Shown piece by piece: positions 25,489 to 33,464 of a DNA stretch of 64,000 nucleotides; within the stretch, counting starts at the first letter, position 1; every line of letters starts with the position of its first letter. Origin of the DNA: Neisseria lisongii (GTDB lineage: Bacteria; Pseudomonadota; Gammaproteobacteria; Burkholderiales; Neisseriaceae). The notes beneath the pieces were generated by a model. The model saw only the letters and a list, made by a program, of their open reading frames with translations, made no database searches and was not told the origin of the DNA. Location: contig NZ_CP116766.1 of the NCBI RefSeq assembly GCF_028463985.1, forward strand, positions 1,860,001-1,924,000. Reading direction: 5' to 3'. The translations under genes were made by a program, and so were the position numbers.

Positions 25489-25591
25489 GTGGAATAACCC
25501 CCAAAGCAATACAAGGCGGCAAGCCGCAGACAGTATGGATAATACGGCAAGGCGAGCCAACGCTGTAGTGCTTTGAGGTTGTTTCACTATA
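25485..25591. mobile_element. Correia repeat element, short (107-base) form
   Basis: It begins TATAGTGGAATAACC and ends GTTGTTTCACTATA. Inside are CAAGGCGGCAAGCCGCAGACAG and GGCAAGGCGAGCCAACGC (shortened here: CAAGGCGG, CCGCAGACAG, GGCGAGCCAACGC), which are Correia core sequence in reverse orientation. It shares its first TATA with the neighbouring MITE and ends 2 bases before the hsdR stop codon. Confidence 0.75.
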
Positions 25592-25593
25592 CT

Positions 25594-28500
25594 TTAACCG
25601 TTCTCCGTATTGCTTAATTCATCGGCGATGACTTCTGCCTGTTGTAATACAAAATCAATGGCTTCTTCTTGGCAATCGGGCGGATATTTGAAACTTTTCA
25701 GTATCCGTTTGACTTTGATTCGGATGCCGGCTCGAACAGCTTCTTTATATTGCCAATCTATGCTGACTGATCTCCGTAATAGAGCGGTGATTTCGTGTGC
25801 CAGTTTAAGCAGGGCGGCATCGCCCATGATTTCGGCGGCGCTGCTGTTGCGGGCAAGGGCATGGTAAAAAGCCAGCTCTGCCGGACTCAAGCCCAGTTGT
25901 TCGCCGTGCCGTATGCTTTCTTGAAAGGATTTCGCCATTTCCACCAACTCGGTAATGATTTCAAATACCGTCAGATTGTGGTTGTGGTATTTGGCCATTG
26001 CTTCTTTGAGTTTTTCCTCAAACGATTTTTTTATTGCCAGATTGGTGGCGGCTTTGGTGCGGATTTCGCTTTTCAGATAACTTTCTGCCGCTAAAACCCA
26101 TAAATCCTTGCTGTCGCTGTTGCGGAACATTTCCAGAAACTCTTCCGATAACACAGTAATATCCGGCCGTTCCTGCTGCAGCAAATCGAATAAATCGACT
26201 ACGCCGTCAGATTGAACCGCTTTATTCAACAGCGCAGCCAGTTGCAACTGCCGCTCTTTCGGCCGGTTTTTACCGTCGATATGTTCTGCTTTGGCAAGCG
26301 TAGCACGCACTGCATCGTAAAATGCCAGCTCTTGCCGGTAAGGTTCGGCCTGTTTCAAAGCGCCGCATAACGAGAATCCCTTTTTTGCCAGCCGTACAGC
26401 CTGCAAAAATGCCGATTTTCTCGGTGTTTTATCTTTTCCACTGTTTGCAGGCAACACCCTGTCCAAGCCTAAAATATGGTTGGCGGCTTGGCGGATTGCC
26501 GTGAGCAGGGCGGTGGGGTCGGTCAGTTGTAAGGCCGTCTGAATATCCGGTTTTTTGCCATCTACCGGCGTTGCCATCTGCCCTCGGATAATGTCGATAT
26601 ATTCGAGCATTTTAGTAAAAATCTCATCGATATCGTGTTTAACCCGGCTTTTGCCGCCTGCATTGGTATATTGGCGGGTTGCCTGCTGCAATTCCTCCGT
26701 CAGTCCCACATAATCCACAATCAGCCCGCCGTTTTCACGGCTTTTATTTTTAAACACACGGTTGACACGGGCAATCGCCTGCATCAGATTATGCCCCTGC
26801 ATCGGCTTATCGATATACATCGTATGACAGCAGGGCGCATCAAACCCCGTCAGCCACATATCCCGCACAATCACCATTTTCAGCGGATCGTCAGGATCTT
26901 TAAAACGCTGTTCCAACGTCTTCTTATCCTGTGTCGGATAAATATGCGGCCGCATTTCCTGAGGGTCGCTTGCCGACCCCGTCATCATGATTTTAACAGT
27001 ACCCTGATGAACATCATCGCTGTGCCACTGCGGGCGCAGCTTAACAATTTCATTATAAAGATTCACGCAAATTGTGCGGCTCATCGCCACCACCATCGCC
27101 TTGCCTTCCGCAAGCTCAGTCCGCTTTTCAAAATGGCCGACCAAATCCTCAGCCAGCTTTTTCAGACGGCCTTGCGTTCCCATCAGCTGTTCCCGCAGGC
27201 GGAAATTCCTACTGTTTTCATCTTCATCGGCCAACATCTGCGCCTCACGCATCAGCTGTTGAAAATCCCCGCTTTCCTGCAGCGCAATCTGTCGGGCCTC
27301 GTAAATAATCGGCACAGTCGCCCCGTCTTCCACCGCATCATGAATATCATAAATCGACACATAACGGCCGAACACCTCCCGAGTATCCTTATCCTCCAAG
27401 CTGATCGGCGTACCCGTAAAACCAATAAACGAAGCATTCGGCAACGCATCGCGCAAATGCTTCGCATAGCCCGTGCGGTATTCCCCCTTATCATTGATTT
27501 TTTGCGTAAACCCATATTGCGAGCGGTGCGCCTCATCGCTAATCACCACAATATTATGCCGGTCGTTCAACACAGGGTGAACAGATTCCCCTTCGGCCAA
27601 ACCGAATTTCTGAATCGTTGTAAACACCACCCCGCCGGCACCCTGTTTCGCCAAAGCCGCCCGCAAATCTTCCCGACCGTCCGCCTGCACCGGCATTTCA
27701 CGAATCAAATCCGCCCCGCCCGAAAAAGTAGCAAACAACTGACCGTCCAAATCATTACGATCCGTTACCACCACAATTGTCGGATTGCCCAATACCGGCT
27801 GACGCATCAATTTTGCCGCATAAAACAACATCGACAACGACTTGCCCGACCCCTGCGTATGCCATACCACCCCGATTTTACCGTTGCCCGACCCCATCGC
27901 CGCCACCGTAGAATCCACCGCCTCATTCACCCCGTAAAACTGATGATAAGCCGCAATCTTCTTCTGCAGCAGCTCGTTGCCGCCCCGCTCGAACATCACA
28001 AACGAAAACACATAATCCAACAGCGTTTCCGGCTGCAACAAACCGTGAAGCAACGCCTCCAACTCATTTTCAAACGCCACCCTGCGGCTTTGGTTTTTCT
28101 CATCAACCACCCGCCACGGCATAAAACGGTTAAACGGCGCAGTCAGCGAACCCAAACGGGCCGCCATGCCGTCTGAAACCACCTGAACCTGATTGTAAAC
28201 AAACAAATCCCCGATTTCCTTCTGATACGTCTGAAGCTGCAAAAACGCACTTTCCAAATCCGCCTCTTCCCGCAGCGGATTCTTCAACTCAAACACCACC
28301 AACGGCAAACCGTTTACAAAACACACAATATCCGGCCGCCGCTTGCCCCGGCTGCCCGCAATCGAAAACTGATTTACCACATCAAAACGGTTGTTTGCCC
28401 AATCCCCGAAATCCACCAAACGCAGCAAATCCCGTTTCTGCTCCCCGTCTGCCTGATACACCGCCGGCACACCGTGGCACAAATAATCATAAAAACGCCG

Positions 28501-28758
28501 GTTTTGCTCCCCCAACGAATCGCCCGCCACCCGCAGCACATCACCCAGAGCCGCCTCGCATACCGCCGCCGGAATATCAGGATTCAACCGCCGCACCTCA
28601 GCCGCCAACACCTCATGCAGCACCACATCAGACAGCCGACCCCGCCACGGATTGTCCCCATCGGGCAATACCGTCCGCCCGTCTGTATAACGCCAGCCCA
28701 AGCCCTGCAACACCTGCAAACAGGCCTGCTCAACCGTATCCTCGTTAATCTTCAACAT
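25594..28758 (-). CDS. hsdR: Type I restriction enzyme endonuclease subunit HsdR
   Basis: A 1054-residue motor and nuclease subunit of a type I R-M complex. An N-terminal PD-(D/E)XK nuclease site is visible as D...FELKN near residue 156. The SF2 translocase follows, with Walker A TQGSGKS near residue 303, DEAH near residue 408 and the motif GFTGTP. The C-terminal helical domain binds the methylase. The start MLKINEDTVEQ at 28758 is chosen because the family begins close to this; an in-frame ATG at 28785 lies inside a DUS and has no ribosome-binding site. The gene is intact, last in the minus-strand hsd locus, and separated from the gene before it by a DUS hairpin. A Correia element abuts its stop codon. 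Confidence 0.95.
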   Translation of the reverse strand: MLKINEDTVEQACLQVLQGLGWRYTDGRTVLPDGDNPWRGRLSDVVLHEVLAAEVRRLNPDIPAAVCEAALGDVLRVAGDSLGEQNRRFYDYLCHGVPAVYQADGEQKRDLLRLVDFGDWANNRFDVVNQFSIAGSRGKRRPDIVCFVNGLPLVVFELKNPLREEADLESAFLQLQTYQKEIGDLFVYNQVQVVSDGMAARLGSLTAPFNRFMPWRVVDEKNQSRRVAFENELEALLHGLLQPETLLDYVFSFVMFERGGNELLQKKIAAYHQFYGVNEAVDSTVAAMGSGNGKIGVVWHTQGSGKSLSMLFYAAKLMRQPVLGNPTIVVVTDRNDLDGQLFATFSGGADLIREMPVQADGREDLRAALAKQGAGGVVFTTIQKFGLAEGESVHPVLNDRHNIVVISDEAHRSQYGFTQKINDKGEYRTGYAKHLRDALPNASFIGFTGTPISLEDKDTREVFGRYVSIYDIHDAVEDGATVPIIYEARQIALQESGDFQQLMREAQMLADEDENSRNFRLREQLMGTQGRLKKLAEDLVGHFEKRTELAEGKAMVVAMSRTICVNLYNEIVKLRPQWHSDDVHQGTVKIMMTGSASDPQEMRPHIYPTQDKKTLEQRFKDPDDPLKMVIVRDMWLTGFDAPCCHTMYIDKPMQGHNLMQAIARVNRVFKNKSRENGGLIVDYVGLTEELQQATRQYTNAGGKSRVKHDIDEIFTKMLEYIDIIRGQMATPVDGKKPDIQTALQLTDPTALLTAIRQAANHILGLDRVLPANSGKDKTPRKSAFLQAVRLAKKGFSLCGALKQAEPYRQELAFYDAVRATLAKAEHIDGKNRPKERQLQLAALLNKAVQSDGVVDLFDLLQQERPDITVLSEEFLEMFRNSDSKDLWVLAAESYLKSEIRTKAATNLAIKKSFEEKLKEAMAKYHNHNLTVFEIITELVEMAKSFQESIRHGEQLGLSPAELAFYHALARNSSAAEIMGDAALLKLAHEITALLRRSVSIDWQYKEAVRAGIRIKVKRILKSFKYPPDCQEEAIDFVLQQAEVIADELSNTENG

Positions 28759-28788
28759 ACCCGTATTCCCAAATAAACAAACCAAACC

Positions 28789-28829
28789 ATGCCGTCTGAA
28801 AATTGCAGTTGTCGGTTTTCAGACGGCAT
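28789..28829 (-). terminator. Inverted DUS pair between HEPN-like ORF and hsdR
   Basis: ATGCCGTCTGAAAA and TTTTCAGACGGCAT with a 13-base loop, placed between the upstream hsd genes and hsdR. It may lower hsdR expression relative to hsdM and hsdS. Confidence 0.6.
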
Positions 28830-28852
28830 ACACAACAGATTTCAGTGTTGTA

Positions 28853-29455
28853 TTAGCTTTCTGGCGGCATAATCTGTTCAGTAGCCTGAGGAGGGATTGA
28901 AGAATATATCATTTCTGATATTTTTAATATTTGTTTACTTAGCTTATTAATTGATTGCCAAAATTCCGATGCCTGTTCTCCGCCATATTTCAAATCATAA
29001 TGAGATAAAGACTGTTGATTATTTTCTGGATATTTTAGAGCGATATACCATTGGTCAGAAGTTATATTATTATTTTTAAAAAATTGTGCCAAAGGGTTTG
29101 TTAAGTCTATTTTTGAAGTAACAGATTTGACTAAGTCTAACAAGATTTTTGTATATTCATCCGTTTGTATTTGTTCTACTAATTCACTAAATTTATGTTC
29201 TTTGATTATGGATTTTCCTTGGTGTAAAATAGTTCCTTTGAGCATTAATTCGATTCCATGATAGAAATTGAATAAAATAGGAACCCCAATATTATGATCT
29301 GCCCATCGGGTTGTATATTGATACTCTTTATATGAAGATGGGTTATTTGTTACAGTAACATAAGGGTTTCCACTTTTAATTAATTCTTCAGAGCTGGCAA
29401 TGGCAAGATTAAGAAAATATTGCCCCATAGTAAAAAAGTCTAATGAATTATTCAT
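28853..29455 (-). CDS. HEPN-like protein embedded in the hsd operon, function unknown
   Basis: A 200-residue soluble, AT-rich protein I do not recognise by name. Around residues 62-97, the run FYHGIELMLKG followed by KEHKFSELVEQI resembles helix patterns of HEPN-fold proteins (HGIELLLK then GH.L..L). The catalytic RX4-6H motif of HEPN RNases is not evident, so it may be a non-catalytic member. Its ATG overlaps the hsdS stop (ATGA), so it is translationally coupled to hsdS and belongs to the operon. A role modifying or guarding the R-M system is possible but inferred from position alone. Confidence 0.7.
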   Translation of the reverse strand: MNNSLDFFTMGQYFLNLAIASSEELIKSGNPYVTVTNNPSSYKEYQYTTRWADHNIGVPILFNFYHGIELMLKGTILHQGKSIIKEHKFSELVEQIQTDEYTKILLDLVKSVTSKIDLTNPLAQFFKNNNITSDQWYIALKYPENNQQSLSHYDLKYGGEQASEFWQSINKLSKQILKISEMIYSSIPPQATEQIMPPES

Positions 29456-30792
29456 AATTTTATATCTCCATTTAATAATTTAGGTAACAAAGTGTCTCTT
29501 AAATTAGCAAGAATAATATTCTCTTGTTTGATTTGAAGGTTTTTGTCAATGTATTGACTCACCATGTTTTCAAATTGTCTAAGAAGTTCTACACATGGTA
29601 AAACGGTTTTCATTCCGACAAAGGTTGATGAATTTAGGGAATTTCTTGTTGAGGCTACGGAGGCTTGAGCCAAATATATTTGGATTTTTTCCTGCGTAAA
29701 ATAGCAGCGTAAAAATTCCCTAATATTTTCTTTTTTAGGTTCTATTTTGGCTAATGCAACATTGTATGCTCCTTTTATTCCATAACGGACTTTACCAGCT
29801 TCCCCGTATTTATCCATCAAAATGTCTTTGACTTCGCAGCGCTTATTTTTTTTGGAAATAGGGATATAAGTCTGATGATTGTCATTTGAAAAATCACGAT
29901 TTTGAACAAATCGTTCATATCCGGATTGTTCCTCATAAATATGTTCTGATTTAGGCGGTTGAGAACCACCGACAAAATCGAATAATTGGTTTAAATCCAG
30001 AACTTCCCACCCCTTAGGTGTTTCCCCGAACCCTTCTACTTCCTCCAATTCATCAGGAAAGGCTTGGGCGAGCCGTTCGAGTTGGCGGTAGTTTTCGGGG
30101 TGGGTGTGTTGCCATTCGGCAAGTTCGGCGGGCGATTTGCCTGACAGGGTTTGCATGACGGCGAGCAGCACCTGCCTGCCATCCGCCCCTGCTGCCCGTG
30201 CTGCTGCTTTGCTGCGTACGGGATCGAAATCGACAAACCAGCTTTGAAACACCGCCTGCGCCATTTGTTCTAAGGTCTGGTTGATTTGGGTGTTGAGTTC
30301 GATTTTTTCATTTAGTTTGAAATATTGATTAATACAGTTTCTCTGGATAGGAATAGGTGGAATATTTAATTTGAAATTAAGTATTGCCTTTTTATCTCCT
30401 CGGGGCATTTTAGTTCCTTTGGAAGAAACTACGGTGTAATTGATAAAATCCTCAGAACAAATTAATAAATACAAATATTCGTTCAATAAAATATTTTCAT
30501 TTTTACTTCTAATAACTAATACATCTGCAGAGCATCCACCTGAAAATTTGGCGAACCATACTTTTTTGAAATAAGTTCTGATATTGGAAAATAAAATATC
30601 TCTTTCTTGGAAAGAATTGCAGCGGTCAATATCGGGTAATGCAGTAGCAATAGTTACCCCTCCAAGGTTAGGAATCATATTCTCGGTGGATATGTATTGT
30701 TCTGTTTCTATTTCAGAAAGTGCAGTTTTTGTAGATATAAATTCAGCAATATCAGAAAAAGAGTATTCTTTCCATTCATTATTTATTTCCAT
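29452..30792 (-). CDS. hsdS: Type I restriction enzyme specificity subunit HsdS
   Basis: A 446-residue DNA-recognition subunit. Two target-recognition domains are visible, about residues 1-165 and 265-405. Each is followed by a helical spacer: INQTLEQMAQAVFQSWFVDF after the first and ILANLRDTLLPKLLNGDI at the end. The central spacer carries an extra GC-rich insert (residues about 200-255, SGKSPAELAEWQ). The two recognition domains are clearly more AT-rich than this insert, a mosaic typical of exchanged specificity domains. It overlaps hsdM by 14 bases and the next ORF by 4. The recognised sequence cannot be deduced. Confidence 0.93.
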   Translation of the reverse strand: MEINNEWKEYSFSDIAEFISTKTALSEIETEQYISTENMIPNLGGVTIATALPDIDRCNSFQERDILFSNIRTYFKKVWFAKFSGGCSADVLVIRSKNENILLNEYLYLLICSEDFINYTVVSSKGTKMPRGDKKAILNFKLNIPPIPIQRNCINQYFKLNEKIELNTQINQTLEQMAQAVFQSWFVDFDPVRSKAAARAAGADGRQVLLAVMQTLSGKSPAELAEWQHTHPENYRQLERLAQAFPDELEEVEGFGETPKGWEVLDLNQLFDFVGGSQPPKSEHIYEEQSGYERFVQNRDFSNDNHQTYIPISKKNKRCEVKDILMDKYGEAGKVRYGIKGAYNVALAKIEPKKENIREFLRCYFTQEKIQIYLAQASVASTRNSLNSSTFVGMKTVLPCVELLRQFENMVSQYIDKNLQIKQENIILANLRDTLLPKLLNGDIKL

Positions 30793-32469
30793 TTACTTTA
30801 CTCCCTTCTTTCTCGGCTTGAAGTTTTCCGAAAAAAACTAAATTTTCTAAGTTTTCTTTAATCTTCAATTCCAATTCGGAACTTTGGGTAAATTGCAGCG
30901 ATAATTTGTCGGTTAATTCCCGCATTTTCTCTGCAAAATCTACTCCGTCTTCTTCCTGTTCGGGTGTGCCGACATAGCGGCCGGGGGTGAGTACCCAGTC
31001 GTTTTTTTCAATGGTGGCAAGGTCGGCGGTGCTGCAGAAGGCGGGAATATCCTGATAGCCGTTGTTTTGCTGCCAGTTATGGTAGGTGTCGGCAATTTTG
31101 GCAATGTCTTCGGGGCTGAAATCCCGTTGTTTGCGGTCTTTCATATGGCCGAGCCGGCGGGCATCGATAAACAATACTTCGCCTGTGCGTTTTTTGGCTT
31201 TGTTGAAAATCCAAATGCAGGCGGAGATTTGGACGTTGGTAAAAAGTTTGTCGGGTAGGGCGATCATGGCTTCGACTAAGTCGGCTTGCAGCAGGTTTTG
31301 GCGGATTTTGCCCTCGCCGTCGGTTTGGTTCGACATGGAACCGTTTGCCAATACCAAGCCGATTTTGCCGGTGGGCGAGAGGTGGTAGAGCATATGCTGT
31401 ATCCAGGCAAAGTTGGCGTTGCTCTCGGGCGGCATGCCGTATTGCCAGCGGGGGTCTCCGGTCAGGCTTTCGTTCCACCATTCTTTGACGTTAAACGGTG
31501 GATTGGCCATGATGAAATCCATTTTTTTGTCGATATGCTGGGGATTGGTGAAGCTGTCGGCATTTTGTTTGCCGAAATCGAATTCTATGCCCCGAATGGC
31601 CATGTTCATGGCGGCCAGCCGCCAGGTGGTCGGGTTGTATTCTTGCCCGTAGATGGAGATATTGCTGACTTTGCCTTGATGGCTGCGGATAAATTTTTCG
31701 GTTTGTACGAAAAAGCCGCCCGTTCCCATGGCTGGGTCGTAAACCCGTCCTTGGTAGGGTTGGAGCATTTCGACAATCAGGCTGACGATGGCTTTGGGGG
31801 TGAAGTATTGGCCGCCTTTTTTGCCTTCTTCTCGGGCAAATTCGCCGAGAAAGTATTCGTAAACGTGGCCGAGAATGTCTTTGGCGGCGAGGGATACGGG
31901 TTTGCCGTTGAGGATGGGTTTGTTGAAATCGGTGGTGGAAAAGAGGTTGAGCAGGCCGATCAGGGTGGTTTCGCTGACTCCGAAGCCGCTGATGCGCTGG
32001 ATAATGTTTTTGAGTTTGGGGTTTTCTTGTTCGATGGCGGTAAAGGCTTCGTCAATCAGGTTGGCTACGCCTCTGAATTTGCCGCCCCAAGGCAATTCTT
32101 TGCCGAGCGGATAGTGGGCGGCTTGTTTGAGGTTGTCCCAGCGGGCGGCGGCGGGTACCCAGAAGATATTGTTGGCGGCGTAGTAATCCCGATCTTCCAA
32201 TTCGTCTGCCAGAGCTTGGGCGTAGTCTTCGGGCGTGTAGCCTTCGGGGTCGAAATAGTATTCGGAATCGGGGTTTTGAAAATCGGCGGTGAGCTTTTCG
32301 CGTAAATCGCTGAAGCTGTCGGCAATATATTTGAGAAAGACGAAGCCTAAGACGATGTGTTTGTAGTTGGCGGCATCGAGTTGGGAGCGGAGTTGGTGGG
32401 CTGCGGCCCAGAGGCGGTTGTCGAGCTCGGTTAAGAACTGTTGCTGTTCACTGCTTGGTGCTTGGTCAT
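30779..32469 (-). CDS. hsdM: Type I DNA methyltransferase HsdM, out of frame at its start
   Basis: The adenine methyltransferase subunit. The downstream frame (open from about 32475 to 30779) encodes a full HsdM: an N-terminal helical domain (QQFLTELDNRLWAAA, then YKHIVLGFVFLKYI), SAM motif I (DPAMGTGGF) and catalytic NPPF. The only plausible start, ATG at 32469 behind AGGAA, is in a different frame: it reads MTKHQAVNSNSS and stops. Between them is a tandem CCAAGCA heptamer (two copies). Three copies would join ATG and body as MTKHQAPSSEQQQFL. No ATG, GTG or TTG occurs in the correct frame until TTG at 32200, which would delete the N-terminal domain. As read, the gene is probably off, or phase-variable. 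Confidence 0.88.
32452..32465 (-). repeat. Tandem heptamer CCAAGCA x2 at the hsdM start
   Basis: Two perfect copies of CCAAGCA (read on the minus strand) begin one base after the hsdM ATG. Seven is not a multiple of three, so gain or loss of one copy shifts the frame. Three copies would put hsdM in frame. Confidence 0.85.
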
Positions 32470-32496
32470 TATAGCATATTCCTGTGTTATTTTCAA
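32468..32496 (-). promoter_or_regulatory. Consensus-like promoter overlapping the hsdM start codon
   Basis: On the minus strand TTGAAA (32496-32491) and TATAAT (32473-32468) are separated by exactly 17 bases, with TGC just before the -10. The TATAAT overlaps the ATG at 32469, so transcripts from it would begin after that ATG. Confidence 0.55.
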
Positions 32497-32532
32497 TTTA
32501 AAATCATATGGTTGGTTTTTGTTTCGGGCGTT

Positions 32533-32580
32533 AGGCCGTCTGAAAATCGGGGTTGGGCAAAGTGCATTTTCAGACGGCCT
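32533..32580. terminator. Inverted DUS pair between hsdM and rplC
   Basis: AGGCCGTCTGAAAAT and ATTTTCAGACGGCCT with an 18-base loop, between the divergent hsd and rplC transcription units. The rest of the 350-base gap holds only the rplC promoter and leader. Confidence 0.6.
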
Positions 32581-32699
32581 GTTTGGTAAACGATCCGGCT
32601 GATTGTAAAATGCCTGCTGCAAATAGGGAAGATAGGGCGGCCGCCGTTGCAGAAAAAACAACGCTGTCGAAAAAAAGATATGGCAAGTGTAGGTTTTTC

Positions 32700-32729
32700 T
32701 TGAAAACTTTTCTTGAGCTGTGATATAGT
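32700..32729 (+). promoter_or_regulatory. Sigma-70 promoter for the rplC-led S10 operon
   Basis: TTGAAA at 32700-32705 and TATAGT at 32724-32729, spacer 18 bases. It gives rplC its own promoter, consistent with the break after rpsJ. Confidence 0.75.
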
Positions 32730-32735
32730 GTGGGG

Positions 32736-32760
32736 CTTGGTACATTCGTGCCAAGTTTTT
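32736..32760 (+). terminator. Hairpin with U-tract at the 5' end of the rplC leader
   Basis: CTTGGTAC and GTGCCAAG form an 8-bp stem with an ATTC loop and are followed by TTTTT. The hairpin begins about where transcription from the upstream promoter would start. It could be an attenuator or a 5'-end stabiliser. Confidence 0.5.
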
Positions 32761-32819
32761 ATCTTTGTCCGAAGGCGGGCCAATCGTAGCCTGCCCCTTT
32801 ACTTAAAAGGAAAATAATC

Positions 32820-33464
32820 ATGACTTTAGGTCTGGTTGGACGCAAAGTTGGTATGACTCGCGTGTTCGACGAACAGGGTGCTTCTGTTCCGGTAACTGTG
32901 TTGGATATGTCTGCTAACCGCGTTACACAAGTAAAATCCAAAGATACTGACGGCTACACTGCCGTTCAAGTTACCTTTGGTCAGAAAAAAGCAAACCGAG
33001 TAACTAAAGCCGAAGCGGGCCACTTTGCTAAAGCAGGTGTTGAAGCCGGTCGCGGTTTGGTTGAATTTGCTTTGACTGAAGACAAATTGGCTGAATTGAA
33101 AGCAGGCGATGAAATCGCTGTAACCATGTTTGAAGTGGGCCAATTGGTTGACGTAACCGGCACCTCTAAAGGTAAAGGTTTCTCCGGTACGATCAAACGT
33201 CATAACTTCGGTTCTCAACGTACTTCCCACGGTAACTCCCGTTCTCACCGTGTTCCCGGCTCTATCGGTATGGCGCAAGACCCAGGTCGTGTGTTCCCCG
33301 GTAAACGCATGGCGGGTCAATACGGCAACACTAAAGCAACTGTTCAAAAACTGGAAGTTGTGCGTGTTGATGCAGAACGCCAACTGCTGTTGGTAAAAGG
33401 TGCTGTTCCGGGTTCGGTTAACAGTGATGTTGTGGTACGTCCAAGCGTGAAAGTGGGTGCGTAA
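32820..33464 (+). CDS. rplC: 50S ribosomal protein L3
   Basis: A 214-residue core 50S protein whose extended loop reaches the peptidyl transferase centre. The start MTLGLVGRKVGMTRVFDE is typical; AAAGGAAAATAATC precedes it. The loop signature RTSHGNSRSHRVPGSIG is intact. It is first in a long operon that overlaps rplD by one base (TAATG). Upstream are its own promoter and a hairpin leader; the usual first gene rpsJ is displaced about 8 kb away. Confidence 0.98.
   Translation: MTLGLVGRKVGMTRVFDEQGASVPVTVLDMSANRVTQVKSKDTDGYTAVQVTFGQKKANRVTKAEAGHFAKAGVEAGRGLVEFALTEDKLAELKAGDEIAVTMFEVGQLVDVTGTSKGKGFSGTIKRHNFGSQRTSHGNSRSHRVPGSIGMAQDPGRVFPGKRMAGQYGNTKATVQKLEVVRVDAERQLLLVKGAVPGSVNSDVVVRPSVKVGA

Noticed and set aside
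26635..28176. A 513-codon open frame opposite hsdR
   Set aside because: It is antisense to clear HsdR motifs, has the His/Arg/Pro-rich make-up of a shadow frame and no ribosome-binding site.
32431..32754. A separate 107-codon ORF ending MTKHQAVNSNSS upstream of hsdM
   Set aside because: Only its last 12 codons make sense, as the displaced start of HsdM; the rest crosses a DUS hairpin and the rplC promoter in antisense.
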